Positions 1 through 10,792 of a stretch of DNA of 64,000 nt are shown in pieces. Origin of the DNA: Bretschneidera sinensis (taxonomy: Eukaryota; Streptophyta; Magnoliopsida; Brassicales; Akaniaceae); the NCBI GenBank assembly GCA_023935145.1, contig CM043698.1, positions 33,513,001 through 33,577,000 on the forward strand, in the 5' to 3' direction. The notes under the pieces are model-generated. The model searched no databases. It saw nothing but the letters and a program-made list of their open reading frames with translations, and was not told where the DNA came from. The position numbers and the translations under genes are program-made. Position 1 is the stretch's first letter, and each line of letters begins with the position of its first letter.

Positions 1-1610
1 CCATCTCCTCGGCCAAGAACACTATGGGTCCAAGGACAAGTGGAGCAATCCATCTCCTCGGACCTTGAAGAGAGTGGGCTGAGGACCAGTAGAGCAATCC
101 ATCTCCTCGGCCAAGAATACTATGGGTCCGAGGACAAGTGGAGCAATCCATCTCCTTGGACCTTGAAGAGAGTGAGCCGAGGACTTGTGGAGCAATCCAT
201 CTCCTCGGCCAAGAATACCGTGAGTCCGAGGACACTTGGAGCAATCCATCTCCTCGGACCTTGAAGAGAGTGGGCCGAGGACCAGTGGAGCAATCCATCT
301 CCTCGACCAAGAATACAATGGGTCCGAGGACACTTGGAGCAATCTATCTCCTCGGACCTTGAAGAGAGTGGGCCGAGGATCAGTGGAGCAATCTATCTCC
401 TCGGCCAAGAATACCATGGGTCCAAGGACAAGTAGAGCAATCCATCTCTTCAGACCTTGAAAAGAGTGGGCCAATGACACTTGGAGCACTCCATCTCCTC
501 AGACCTTGAAGAGAGTGGGCCGAGGACCAGTGGAGCAATCCATCTCCTCGGCCAAGAATACCATGGGTCCGAGGACAAGTGGAGCAATCCATCTCCTTGG
601 ACCTTGAAGAGAGTGGGCCGAGGACCAGTGGAGCAATCCATCTCCTCGGCCAAGAATACTATGGGTCCGAGGACAAGTAGAGCAATCCATCTCCTCGGAC
701 CTTGAAGAGAGTGGGCCGAGGACCAGTGGAGCAATCCATCTCCTCGGCCAAGAATACCATGGGTCCGAGGACAAGTGGAGCAATCCATCTCCTTGGACCT
801 TGAAGAGAGTGGGCCGAGGACCAGTGGAGCAATCCATCTCCTCGGCCAAGAATACTATGGGTCCGAGGACAAGTAGAGCAATCCATCTCCTCGGACCTTG
901 AAGAGAGTGAGCCAAGGACTTGTGGAGCAATCCATCTCTTCGGCCAAGAACACCATGAGTCCGAGGGCAAGTAGAGCAATCCATCTCCTCGGACCTTGAA
1001 GAGAGTGGGCCGAGGACCAGTGGAGCAATCCATCTCCTCGGCTAAGAATACCATGAGTCCGAGGACACTTGGAGTAATCTATCTCCTCGGACCTTGAAGA
1101 GAGTGGGCCGAGGACCAGTGGAGTAATCCATCTCCTTGGCCAAGAACACCATATGTCCGAGGACAAGTGGAGCAATCCATCTCCTCGGCCAAGAATACCA
1201 TGGGTCCAAGGACAAGTGGAGCAATCCATCTCCTCGGACCTTGAAGAGAGTGGGCCAAGGACACTTGGAGCACTTCATCTCCTCGGACCTTGAAGAGAGT
1301 GGGCTGAGGACCAGTGGAGCAATCCATCTCCTCAGACAAGAATACCATGGGTCCGAGGACAAGTGGAGCAATCCATCTCCTCGGACCTTGAAGAGAGTGG
1401 GCCGAGGACCAGTGGAGCAATCTATCTACTCGGCCAAGAATACCATCGGTCCGAGGACAAGTGGAGCAATCCATCTCTTCGGACCTTGAAGAGAGTGGGC
1501 CGAGGACCAATGGAGCAATCCATCTCCTCGGACCTTGAAGAGAGTGGGCCGAGGACCAATGGAGCAATTCATCTCCTCGGCCAAGAACACTATGAGTCCG
1601 AGGACCTTTG
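1..1610. repeat. 49-bp tandem array with two alternating monomer types (98-bp dimers)
   Basis: About 33 head-to-tail monomers of 49 bp. Two types share the frame gtggagcaatccatctcctcgg and differ in the next ~17 bases: type A reads ccaagaataccatgggt, type B reads ccttgaagagagtgggc. They mostly alternate as A-B dimers of 98 bp, with occasional B-B runs (around 450-530, 1215-1300 and 1500-1560). Each unit carries CCGAGGA followed about 18 bases later by its inverse TCCTCGG, so each can fold into a short stem. Neither 49 nor 98 is a multiple of three; the open frames across the array on both strands are by-products of the repeat. The array lies in the 3' part of the Tat element and is cut by the window edge. 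Confidence 0.95.
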
Positions 1611-1779
1611 AAGCTACAAGAAAGTGTTTCTTGTTTAAGATGACGGCTGATGTGACATGTGGCTTTCTTTGCGTAAAGGATGGGGCATGGGAAACGATGA
1701 TGTTTCCTTGGAATTTTAGGCAGCCGTTTTTAGGGAAAACAGCGACCACCTCGTGGGACGTAACGCCCCTTGGGGAAGT

Positions 1780-1936
1780 GTGATGGTCGCTTTGGGACTC
1801 TAAAGAGTCCCCTCGGTTTTTGTGATTGCATTAAACGGTCCTCGTTGGCCATGACCCCTTTCCTATATAAGGGGTTTTGGCTTTCTTTTCTTCCTTACTC
1901 ATTTCAAAACCCATTGTCTTTTAGAGAGAAGTTTCC
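1780..1936 (+). promoter_or_regulatory. Promoter-like segment of the antisense gene in the Tat element
   Basis: After the tandem array comes a non-repetitive segment with a clear TATA box (tatataag at about 1864-1871). A pyrimidine-rich leader follows and then the plus-strand open frames of the next entry. Its position and orientation fit a dedicated promoter for the extra gene, pointing against the direction of gag-pol. Activity is inferred only. Confidence 0.55.
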
Positions 1937-4337
1937 GTGAGAGCCCTCGGCCTCGTCCCGATATTTTGTAAGAGTCTTCGTCCTCATCTCTTCAAAGAGA
2001 AACCATTTTTCTTTTTTGTAAGTCTTCGTTTTCTGTCTCAACGTTGCTGGGAGTTTTTGGTGCTGGGGTTTTGGGCGATCGCAGCGTTGCAAGGTCGCGA
2101 AGAGGAGCGCTCTTGGACAAACACCGGGCGTTTAAGAAGTTTAAGTCTGAATCCTTCGGACTTCGGTGAGTTCGTGTCTCTTTTATATTTAATCATGTCT
2201 TTTTCGTTTGATACATATCACGATAGGCCTAGTAGTAGTGAGAATGGTAGGAGTAGTGTAGATGATACGAGCGGTAGTAGCTCTGAGGAAGTAGAGATAT
2301 CCTCGTCCTCTTTCGGGTGGAATACCCCCATGATGGGTGTGTCGAGGGCAGACCCCATGGCACTAGTGCCATACGTCCCTTTGGAGGTGGGGAGAGAGTA
2401 AGAAGAAGACTCATCGTCTGGTGATAAAACACTTAGGGCTTTGACTAATATTCGGGAGACCTCGGCTGGAGATGGGAGGGAGGAGTGGAACTATACAGCC
2501 AACGAGATCCCTAGTCAACTGAGGGAGGAGGACTTAGAGGTAATCAGGAAGACGTACCGCATCCTAAGCGAGTACGCTCTTCGGCTGGCCAAGGAGGGAA
2601 AAAGGGCCTGCGACGTCCTCCCAGACCGAGCCCCATTCGAGCTCTGCGTGTACGAGCATCACACATAGGCCGGGCTTAGGTTTCCCTTTCACTCCTATTT
2701 TTGTACTATTCTCAAGTATTTCGATATAGTGCTGTGTCAGCTGGTGCCTAACTCGGTACGGCTGATCATGGCCTTTATCTGCGTTTGTTTGGAAGTGGGT
2801 CGACCGATGACAATGGATATTTTCAAGGCCCACTTCCTGATCAGCCGGCACGGCCAGACTGGGTGGGTAGTCTTTAGTACCCGGCTGAGGAGGAGGTTGC
2901 TAAGAAGACCCCTTCATCGATCAAGAGGTGGAAGAAGAATTTATTTTTCATCCAATCCGCCGAGGACTTCGGCCTACCTCGTGCGTAGAGTATGGACCGC
3001 ATCGGGAAATGCAAAAAAGTGAGCCTTCTTCCGTATGAGCAAGAAATAGTGAACACCATAGTGGCCTCGCCTTTGGACATCGGAGTCCTATATGACAATG
3101 AATAACTGGCCCGGCGAGGTCTTTGTTCTTCGTGCCCCGAGCCTTCGCTTGAGAGCGGTAAAGGCTTTGGTTTTACCTTCTGTTTTCTTTATTTTTATTT
3201 GTATCGTAATCCTGTGATTTATACTTACGTTATTTTCTTCCTTTGTTTATATGGTTTGAACAGAGATAGAGGCGGCTGCCCATGCCCGAGAGTATGCCAA
3301 GAAGTTGACTTTGGAGTAGAGGAGGTCGGCTCGGTCCGAGAAGCAAACAACCTCGGGCTCGCGGCCTAAGAAGAGGTCCCGAGCTTAGTCTCCTACTCCG
3401 ATTGACTTGGAGACTCCCCCGAGGCAGCCCTCCCAGTCAGAGACCCTTCCAGTCTGCAGTACCCCCTACTGATTCCAGTGACTACGGGGACCTTCACTGT
3501 CCCGGGCACCAGCCAAGGGGCGGCTTTTGAGGCTTCAATCTTCATGCCCAATTGGGCTATCAGGATGGATGATTCCATCTTTGCACATCCTCGGGTAGCG
3601 AGGGAACATCTGTTTAAGGGCACCCATCCTCGTGACATTGCTGAGTTGGGCTGAAAGACCACGGACTCTCTCTGCGCAGTGACTGAGGCATTGGCTTCTT
3701 AGGTTAGTTTTTGTTTTTACTTTGTTTTCCGTTCTTTGTCTTTACGAAATTTCATTTCACGCATGGCTTCTGGTCTCAGATGGGTGTTCTGGTGGGCGTA
3801 GCCACCCATCGCTGCATAGAGACAGCAGAGCTCCTAGGACGTACCCAGCGCCAGCTGGAGGAGAGGACAAAGGCTGTTTATCGGTTGCAGGCTTCGTTGG
3901 AGTCAGCTATCCTAGCTAAGGCCGAAGCTGAGGCTATTGCTCGGGCAGCTACCGAGGAGGTCGAGGCTCGCCTTAGTGCTGCTGCGAAAGAGACTGAAAC
4001 TCGTCTTCGCGCTGCTGTAGAGGATGCTGAGGCTCGTACTTGGGCAGCTGTGGAGGAAGCCTTAGCGGCTTTCCAGGGCTCAGAGGCCTACCGCCTGGCT
4101 ATCGTTTCCGATGGTGGCCAGCAGTACCTCACGAGTTTCATGGAGGCCAAGGAGAAGGCTGAGGCCATGTACCCGGAGCTTGATTTCACTGCATTGGACC
4201 TGTTGGGGCCCGAGAACGAAGAGCTGCTGGCCTCAGACGAGGAGTATGCTGATGGACAGGACCAGGCTGGAAGACAGGAAGAACGATCAGGCACGAGGTC
4301 TCTTGTCCCTAGAGGAGATCATCCGGGCTCAGGTTGA
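1937..4337 (+). pseudogene. Antisense-oriented 'putative gypsy-type transposon' (PF04195-like) gene of the Tat element
   Basis: Several plus-strand blocks read as one decayed, probably intron-containing gene. A Ser-rich acidic N-terminus starts at the ATG at 2195. Next is a block around 2560-2900 with the conserved pattern of the plant PF04195 family (C-Y--, GLRFPFH, QLVPNS, GWVVFSTR). A basic segment lies near 2900-3110 and a Lys/Arg-rich segment near 3265-3390 after an apparent intron. The last block (about 3790-4330) is an Ala/Glu-rich coiled coil with an acidic tail. Stop codons interrupt it near 2399, 2666, 2986, 3103 and 3318. Such ORFs are known in Tat elements, but their function is unknown. 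Family recognition is from memory; exon edges are approximate. Confidence 0.6.
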
Positions 4338-4515
4338 GGGTAGTTTGTTGCAGCCTTTTCTGATCTGGCCTGGCCAGTTTTTTTGTTGTAGTTATGTATT
4401 TTGAAGCCGTTAGTGCCCACTTTGCCTTAGGCATTTTGTTTTAGTTTTAAGAAAAAGATGTAATGAAAGTTCTTTATTTATCAAACGAGACTTGCTTACA
4501 TATGAGTAGCATCTT

Positions 4516-5778
4516 TTATTGGTAAAAACGTCGAAGATATTCCGTATTCCAAGTACGAGGAATGGCATTTCCGTTTAATTCTTCAAGTTCGAAAGTACCA
4601 GGGCGGCATACTTTTCTAATTCGATATGGTCCTTCCCAGGTCGGGACCAATTTTCCTGTTTCTTGCGGCTGGGATACTTCAGTTTTTCTTAGGACGAGGT
4701 CTTGGAGCGAGAAATGTCTTCCTCTTACTTTTGAATTGTAGTACCTAGCCGCACCCTGTTGGTAGGCTGCTACCCGGATTTGGGCTTTGTCTCGGGCCTC
4801 GTCAAGAAGATCAGCATTCATACTCAAGGCTTTTTCATTGCTCCGTTCCTCGAAGCTCTGTATTCGGAATGAGGGTACTCCTATCTCTAATGGAATTACG
4901 GCCTCCGATCCAAAGGTCATGAAAAAAGGGGTTTCCCCGGTTGGTGCCCGAGCTGTGGTTCGATAGGCCCAAAGTATGTTGGGCAAATGGCTCGCCCATT
5001 GTTTGTCTGCTTCGTCTAGTCTTCTCTTGATGCCTTGGAGAAGCGTTCGGTTGGTGACATCGACTTGCCCGTTAGCTTGGGGATATCCTACTGAGGTGAA
5101 ACGATGCTCGATATGCAGTTCCTCGCATAATGTTTTGAATCGACCACTGTCAAACTATTTGCCATTATCGATCACCAATACTCGAGGTATCCCGAAACGA
5201 CATACGATCAACCTCCAAACGAAGCCTCGGGCTTGATGGTCGGTGATATTGGCCAAGGGCTCGGCTTTTACCCATTTTGTAAAATAGTCGATTGCCACTA
5301 TAAGATACTTCCGTTGGTCGGTTGCTACGGGGAAAGGTCTGAGAAGGTCTATCCCTTACATAGCAAAGGGAAGCGAACTGACAATTGGTTTGAGAAGGGT
5401 TATCGGTCGATGTGAGATGGAGGCGAATTGTTGGTAGTTCTTACATTTTTTAACCAACTCTGCGGCTTTTTCCCTCATTCTAGGCCAATAGTACCCCTGG
5501 CGAAGGATTTTGAACGCTAAAGCTCATTCTCCAAGGTGATTTCCACATATTCCTTCATGTACTTCTCGGAGAGCATAGTTAGCTTCGGTTGGACCGAGGT
5601 ATTTCAAATAGGGCATCGTGAGACCTCTTTTATATAATTGATCGTCCAAAATAACGTACCGTGCTGCCCTAGACATGACCTTCCGAGCTTCGTTCTTGTT
5701 ACTTGGGAGTTTACCGTTACGCAGATACTCGAGAATAAGACTCATCCATGTTTCTTGATCATCTACTGGTAGTATCAT
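4516..5778 (-). pseudogene. Integrase of the Tat element
   Basis: Minus-strand blocks show the order of a Ty3/gypsy integrase: a His/Cys zinc-binding N-terminus (GPTEANYALREVHEGICGNHLGE, then YYWPRM and CKNYQQ), the catalytic core (GIDLLRPFPVATDQ, YFTKWVKAEP, VIDNGK) and a C-terminal block from 4986 with NILWAYRTT, GETPFFMTFGSEA and the closing WEGPYRI and TWNTEYLRRFY. Stop codons break the core (about 5155, 5357 and 5521). At the third catalytic position the usual Glu of the NGQVEVTNRT motif reads Asp. Its 3' end lies less than 200 bp from the end of the oppositely oriented gene, so the two are convergent. Confidence 0.88.
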
Positions 5779-5829
5779 GATTTCGACGATGCTGGGCGTG
5801 ACAAGTGTCTCGAGGTAAACTGCCCGCCT

Positions 5830-6733
5830 TCATTCGAATGGGCAGGATGACGCGAGACGGGCTAAGGAGTCTGCTTTCGAATTCTTGGTCCGTGGAATTT
5901 GGTTAATACGGAATACTTTGAATTGTTCGGCCAGTGCTTTGGATTTAACAAGATAACGAGTGATCATTTCCCCTCGGGCTTCAAACTCTTCGTTGATCTG
6001 GTTTACTACTAACTGAGAATCGCTGTAGGTAGTCAGAATTTTTACGGAAAGTACCAGGGCTAGCTTCATGCCTACGAGTAGAGCTTCATATTCGGCTTCA
6101 TTGTTGGATGCTTTGAACTCAAACCTCAAGGTATATTCAATGGTGAAGTTGTCCGGACCGCTTATGATGAGTCCGGCCCCACTTCAAGTGTCAGTGGATG
6201 AGCCGTCGACATGGAGAGTCCATTTCGGGACCATACTTGGCTCTTCACTTGTTTGAGATGGTTCTTCTGATGATGGTAGAGTGGTTTCCATGATAAAATC
6301 AGCTAAGGCTTGGGCCTTTATAGCTACCCGAAGCCGGTAACGAATGTCAAACTTACCAAGCTCTATTGACCATTTAACCATTCTGCCGAAAACATCAGGT
6401 CTGTGGAGCACTTGCTGAAGGGGTTGGTTGGTGAGGAAAGTGATGGTGTGTGCTTGAAAGTTCGGTCGGAGCTTCCGAGCTAAGATCAAGAGAGCATACG
6501 CCATTTTTTCCACAGGTAGTTATCGTGTTTCGGCATCATGGAGCACCCGGCTTACATAGTACACCGGTTTCTGTATTCCTTCCTCTTTCCGAATTATAAT
6601 GGAGGCCACTACTTCTGGTCCAGTCGAGAGATATAAGAAGAGTTCTTTTCCGGCCATGGGTTTGGTGAGAACAGGGGGTGTACCCAAATATCTTTTCAAT
6701 TCTGCAAATGCTTCCTGACAATCTGAAGACCAA
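5830..6733 (-). pseudogene. RNase H plus second (Tat-type) RNase H domain
   Basis: The first part (6733 to about 6340) is the usual retroelement RNase H, with frame breaks near 6520: KPMAGKELFLYLS-like text, then EKMAYALLILARKLRPNFQAH and LADFIMETT. It is followed by WTLHVDGSST, then EYTLRFEFKASNNEAEYEALLVGMKLA, YSDSQLVVNQ and KADSLARLAS. That is the second RNase H-like domain characteristic of Tat elements, with Asp/Glu metal-ligand positions visible (HVDGSS, NNEAEYEAL, SDSQL). A stop codon separates HVDGSS from the rest. Confidence 0.85.
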
Positions 6734-6750
6734 ACGAATTCTTTGTGTTT

Positions 6751-7700
6751 TCAGATGGCTTTAAAGAAAAGGAGACACCTCTCAGTCGATTTTGACATGA
6801 ACCGACTCAAAGCCGCTATTCTTCCAGTGAGTCGTTGAACTTCTCTTATGGTCCGCAATGGGTTCATGGTGAGAATGGCATCTATTTTTTTTGGGTTTGC
6901 TTCTATGCCTCGATGAGTGACTATAAATCCCAGAAATTTCCCTCCAATGACTCCGAAAGCACACTTGGTGGGGTTTAACTTCATTTGGTGATGACAGAGG
7001 ACATCGAAAGCTTCTTGTAAATCAACCTCGTAGTTTTGGTCTTTGACCCTTTTAACTAGCATGTCGTCGACATATGCTTCCATGTTCCGCCCTATTTGTC
7101 TTTGAAAAATCTTGTTCACTAGCCTCTGGGTGGTGGCCCCGGCATTTTTCAAACCAAAAGGCATGAACCTGTAGTAGTAGAGTCATTGTTCTGTAATGAA
7201 CGCCGTTTTTTCTCGGTCTGGTTGGTGCATGAGGATCTGGTTATACCCTGAATAAGCATCCATGAAGGTCAGCAACTCATGTCCTGACGTGACGTCGACA
7301 AGTTGATCGATCATTGGTAGTGAAAAACTATCTTTCGGACAGGCTTTATTAAGGTCCTAGAAATCAGTGCAAATCCATCACTTGTCGTTCGCCTTCTTTA
7401 CCATCACAACATTGGATACCTATTCTAGATATCTTACTTCCCGGATGAACTTGGCTGAAAGTAGCTTGTCTATTTCGGCTCGAACGGTCGCTTGCCGCTC
7501 CGGAGCGAATGCCATTTTCTTTTGGATAACTGGTTTGTGGTTTAGATCCACGCTCAATCTGTGGACCATAACATCTGGGTTGATTCCGGGCATATCGACA
7601 GCTGTCCAAGCAAATAAATCTTGGTTTGCCCGAAGGAGGGTGAGCAAGGACTCTTTGAGGGTTTCCGGCAGGTCTGAGCCGATTTGAATGGTTCTGGTGC
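6751..7700 (-). pseudogene. Reverse transcriptase of the Tat element
   Basis: The thumb and palm are clear from 7164 downward: MPFGLKNAGATTQRLV, the catalytic YVDDM at about 7074, KCAFGV, FLGFIVTHRGIEANP and TGRIAALSRF. The N-terminal part (7700-7165: DLFAWTAVDMPGI, then the region to TFMDAYSGYNQI and QCLYYYRF) is present, but stop codons and a frame change near 7420 break it. No functional polymerase is expected. Confidence 0.88.
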
Positions 7701-8742
7701 TGTCTTCGGTGAGGGGGACAACAGTTAATTTGTCCATCGGTTGGCCCTTTGGGCGGTTTTTTTCATCTCTAAGGTCATCCAGCTCAAATGGGAGGGCTTC
7801 TGCCTTCTTGCCTTTTCGTACTGCGCTGAGATAACAGGACCTTGAGATTTGTTGATCTCCTTTGATTTCACCTACTCCTTTATCAGTGAAAATTTTGATT
7901 TTGAGATGATGGGTGGAGACAACGGCTCGGAGTTTTTTCAGCGTTGGTCGCCTGAGTATCATGTTGTAGGACGACGGCTGTCGTACGATCAAAAAAATAG
8001 TTTGCACCATGGCTGCCCGGGGGGCTTTTCCTGCAGTCACCGGAAGGGTTATGCTGCCCTCTATAAAGACTGGTCCTCCCGAGAAGCCATAAAGTGGGGT
8101 AGAGACTGACTCTAATTGGGAATCCCCCAACTGCATCTGTTGGAAGGCATCGTAGAAGGGAATGTCGGCTGAGCTCTCATTATCGACCAGAACTCGCCTA
8201 ATCTCATGATTGGTCACGATGAGGGAAATTACGACAGCATCGTCGTGAGGAGTCTGGATCCCTTGTAAATATTCATCTGAAAAGGAAATAATTTCGCCCG
8301 CCTTATGCAGTTTATGGGGCCCATAAACGGAAGCTATCGACCTGGCGTAAGCCTTCCCGCTATTACCAGATCTGCCCCTAGCTGCGAGTTCTCCGCAAAT
8401 GGTCTTAATGAATTTTGTCGTGGGGGCCTCTGCTCTTTTCTGACTTGATTCTCCATGGTTTGGCCCAGGGTTTTTCCGAACTGGTTGTGTAGGTCTATTG
8501 TGCTCGATGGCGCGTTTAGGACTCCTTCGGGGCCGCTCCACAAATCTTTCCATTCGTGGCCCAGTGAACTCTTTCAAATATCCTCTATTAATGAGGGCCT
8601 CGATCTGGTGTTTTAGAGCTTTGCATTCTTCGGTATCATGGCCGTAGTTTCCGTGGAACCTACACCAGGTGTTTCGGTCGGGATTGAGGTTTGGTGGCCT
8701 TGGGGGCCACTGTAGGAGACCCCTGTCATGGATTTGCATCAA
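7701..8742 (-). pseudogene. Zinc-knuckle and aspartic protease region of the Tat element
   Basis: This begins with WCRFHGNYGHDTEECKALK, a CCHC-like nucleic-acid-binding knuckle near 8660, followed by a basic linker. The protease follows near 8184 with VLVDNESSADIPFYDAF. The family motif is Asp-Asn/Thr-Gly-Ser-Ser; here the Gly reads Glu, which should impair the active-site turn. The flap and the ILRRPTL stretch follow. It is the longest intact frame of the element (to 7420, including the start of RT). Confidence 0.82.
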
Positions 8743-9903
8743 GACATTAGTCCTGGATGTATTTAAGAGAGTGTAATTGTCGGATGACCCCTAGGTCTTG
8801 GAGTTGGTTTCGAAGGTCCTGAGAGCTTGAGGCCCGTTACCGAAAGACCTTGGGGCTCTGGGTCTTTCATCACGAAATGGCTACTTCACCATTTCACGAA
8901 CCGGACTAGCAGGACTTCTCTATCTTCTCTCCGCATCTCCCTCTCGCTCTCTACAGAATGCCTGGTCATCCTCTGCCAGCATGTATTTTTCGGCCCGGGC
9001 CAAGATTTCGCTCATGTCTTCAGGCGGGCGTCTGGTTAGTTTTGAACTGAAGGCCCCGGATCTTAACCAGTTTTTGAATGCCAGCAACTAGATGCCGGGG
9101 TCAAGGTCAGGGATCTCCCAAGCGGCGGCGTTGAACCTTGAAATATAGGCCCGGGGTTTTTCACCTTTCAACTGGACAATATTGAATAATGACTCTGAGG
9201 TTTTCTTTGGTCCCTTGCTACTGATGAAATGAGAGACGAAGGCGTAGCTCAGCTCTTTGAAGGTATGGATCCCTCCGGGTTTTAAATGGGCATACCACGT
9301 TCCAGCGACTTTTTCTAGAGTTAAGGAAAATGCTCTAAACATCACAGGGTCGGAGTGTCTGTGGAGGGCCATGGTCGTTCGGTAGTGTTGAAGGTGATCC
9401 AGAGGGTCAGTTAAGCCACCATATGGTTTGATTTGTGGCATACGAAAGTTCGGTGGGAGAGGTGCTTCGAGAACCTCCTGAGCGAAAGGTGGGTCATGTA
9501 CATCGAGTTCGTCTATAATATTGTGGCCACACCCTTTGAACGCCTCATTGATTCGTTCCTCTATGTCCCCGATCCGTTTGCCGAGACCTTCACTGTTTCT
9601 AGACGAAGGACTTCCCCCAGACCTGGCCACACGAGGTGGGGGTGGTGCGGTCACCGAGCAGCCCTCGACTGGCGATTGACGGGCCGACCCATAGGGGCTT
9701 GGTTCCGGCTGCAGGGGTGGGGGTGGTGTACGTTGGGCTCTTCCACGGACTTCAGCGGCTAAGTCGGCCACCAGTTTTAAGAGTTCTACGTATTGAGCCT
9801 GGAGAGTGACCACGTTGGGTTGGGCTGCCGAGTCGGCCGAAGAACTTGCGTCAAACCTCATTACTCCTTCGCTACGGTCCCTTCCGGGGGTTTTGGGTGG
9901 CAT
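8743..9903 (-). pseudogene. Gag of the Tat element
   Basis: The frame opens at MPPKTPGRDR (9903), just after the leader. A Pro/Ser-rich N-terminus is followed by the retrotransposon gag core: FRMPQIKPYGGLTDPLDHLQHY, MFRAFSLTLEKVAGTWY, FKELSYAFVSHF and AYISRFNAAAWEI. A stop codon after the DPGI residues (near 9088) cuts it. The remaining gag C-terminus (8743-9087, with ARAEKYMLAED-like text) is still readable but broken. The same gag family occurs in the plus-strand fragment at 12.4-13.2 kb. Confidence 0.87.
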
Positions 9904-9993
9904 GACAACAAATGAGTTCTGTGTTTCTTTGCTGTTACTATCAACAAAAGATGTGGTTTCCCACGGATGGCGTCAATCTGTTGATGCCAAAAA
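9904..9993 (-). other. Leader and primer-binding region of the Tat element
   Basis: Next to the LTR the minus strand reads tttttggcatcaacagattg, followed by a gccatccgtgggaa-like stretch. That is the pattern found directly after the 5' LTR in many plant Tat elements. The same layout recurs at 12270-12300 (plus strand) and, cut short, at 17555 and 47925. I did not assign the matching tRNA. Confidence 0.65.
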
Positions 9994-10675
9994 TGTGTAC
10001 AATTGAGCTGGGGCCTGGTTACACCTGTTCCTGCACAAAGAAAGAAAAACTATGGGTCGCCGGAGGGGTGCCTCCGGAGATGCTCCGATGCTTAAGTCGG
10101 ATAAAGCAAATTATATGGAGACTTGTCGTATTGATCTTAGTGATTAAGGGAAAAACCTTGGGTCTTTGGGATGCATACCTGGCCCTTTTTATAGGGTGTT
10201 TAGAAGGCGGTCTCCTGCTTGGGGCGGTAATGATATGATGTTACAACTGGACTAAATAATGATGCCTAAGAGGCCCATCTAGGCGGTTAGAGGCCGTTCT
10301 TTTAGGATTTTACCTTGTTGTTTGATCAGGAGCCGTCCAAGTCTAAGGGCGGTTCTGTGATCTGATATCTCAACTTGGTTAGGTGATGATGCCTAGCAGT
10401 TCTAGCTAGGTGGCTAGGGACCATTTGCTAGAGCTTTTGCCTGGCTGGCTCAACCAGGAACCGTTCGAGTATGGGGGCAAATTGCCCTGACGGCTCATCA
10501 TGGCTGGGGCATAATGGCCTGGAAGGCGGTGGTGACGTGAGGTGACCGAGTTTTGAAGGGTGGTTTATGACAGAGGCCGAGCTATTCAATCCTGGTTCAT
10601 CCACGTGTCCTCCCATGATCCGTTTGCCAGGAGAAGCCACATGTTGTCCCCTCATTAGAAGGGTAGTTTTTTGCA
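9994..10675 (-). repeat. 5' LTR of the Tat element
   Basis: On the plus strand the segment opens with TGTGTACAATTG directly beside the primer-binding region and closes with TTTTTTGCA at 10675, giving the expected TG...CA ends and about 682 bp. To the right (from about 10680) the sequence is again P450 promoter sequence shared with copy 2. The other LTR lies outside the window, so the right end is judged only from the loss of P450 homology. Confidence 0.65.
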
Positions 10676-10679
10676 GTAT

Positions 10680-10792
10680 TACATAGATTTATGCCATCCA
10701 AACTTTTCAACCCAGATCTTACAAGGTGCTAAATATATAACAGACTTCTTGTAATTTATTTCTGCTCACTCTTTCATTCATAAATTCTGAAG
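10680..10792 (+). promoter_or_regulatory. Remaining promoter of CYP706 copy 1
   Basis: Nearly the same sequence precedes copy 2 (20180-20291) and, more diverged, copy 3. It contains a TATA-like ctaaatatataa about 60 bp before the ATG. Everything further upstream has been replaced by the Tat LTR. Confidence 0.5.

Larger units (their letters stand above)
1..10675 (-). mobile_element. Tat-lineage Ty3/gypsy LTR retrotransposon, decayed, 3' LTR outside window
   Basis: Reading on the minus strand from the right: a 5' LTR (about 9994-10675), a primer-binding region, gag, a CCHC-like knuckle, protease, reverse transcriptase, RNase H, a second RNase H-like domain, then integrase ending at 4516. The second RNase H domain after the first is a known hallmark of the Tat (Ogre/Grande/Retand) lineage. 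As in Grande, an extra gene in the opposite orientation lies between integrase and the 3' end, followed by a tandem-repeat 3' region. The 3' LTR is not seen and should lie left of base 1. Many stop codons and frame breaks run through gag-pol, so the copy cannot be autonomous. The LTR edge lies about 120 bp upstream of P450 copy 1, so it landed in that gene's promoter. Confidence 0.88.

Noticed and set aside
1..1610. CRISPR-like array
   Set aside because: The units are continuous with no unique spacers, and the two monomer types simply alternate. This is a satellite-like array in a plant retroelement.
22..1611. Many overlapping open frames of 70-160 codons on both strands, with repeating peptide text
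   Set aside because: They follow the 49-bp tandem repeat, shift frame with each 98-bp step and have no coding signature. They are by-products of the array, not repeat proteins.
7367..8109. Plus-strand open frames over the Tat pol region
   Set aside because: They are shadows of the minus-strand protease/RT coding sequence, with no recognisable protein.
9433..10238. Plus-strand open frames over gag and LTR (9433-9762, 9912-10238)
   Set aside because: They mirror the minus-strand gag and cross the primer-binding site and LTR; no family resemblance.
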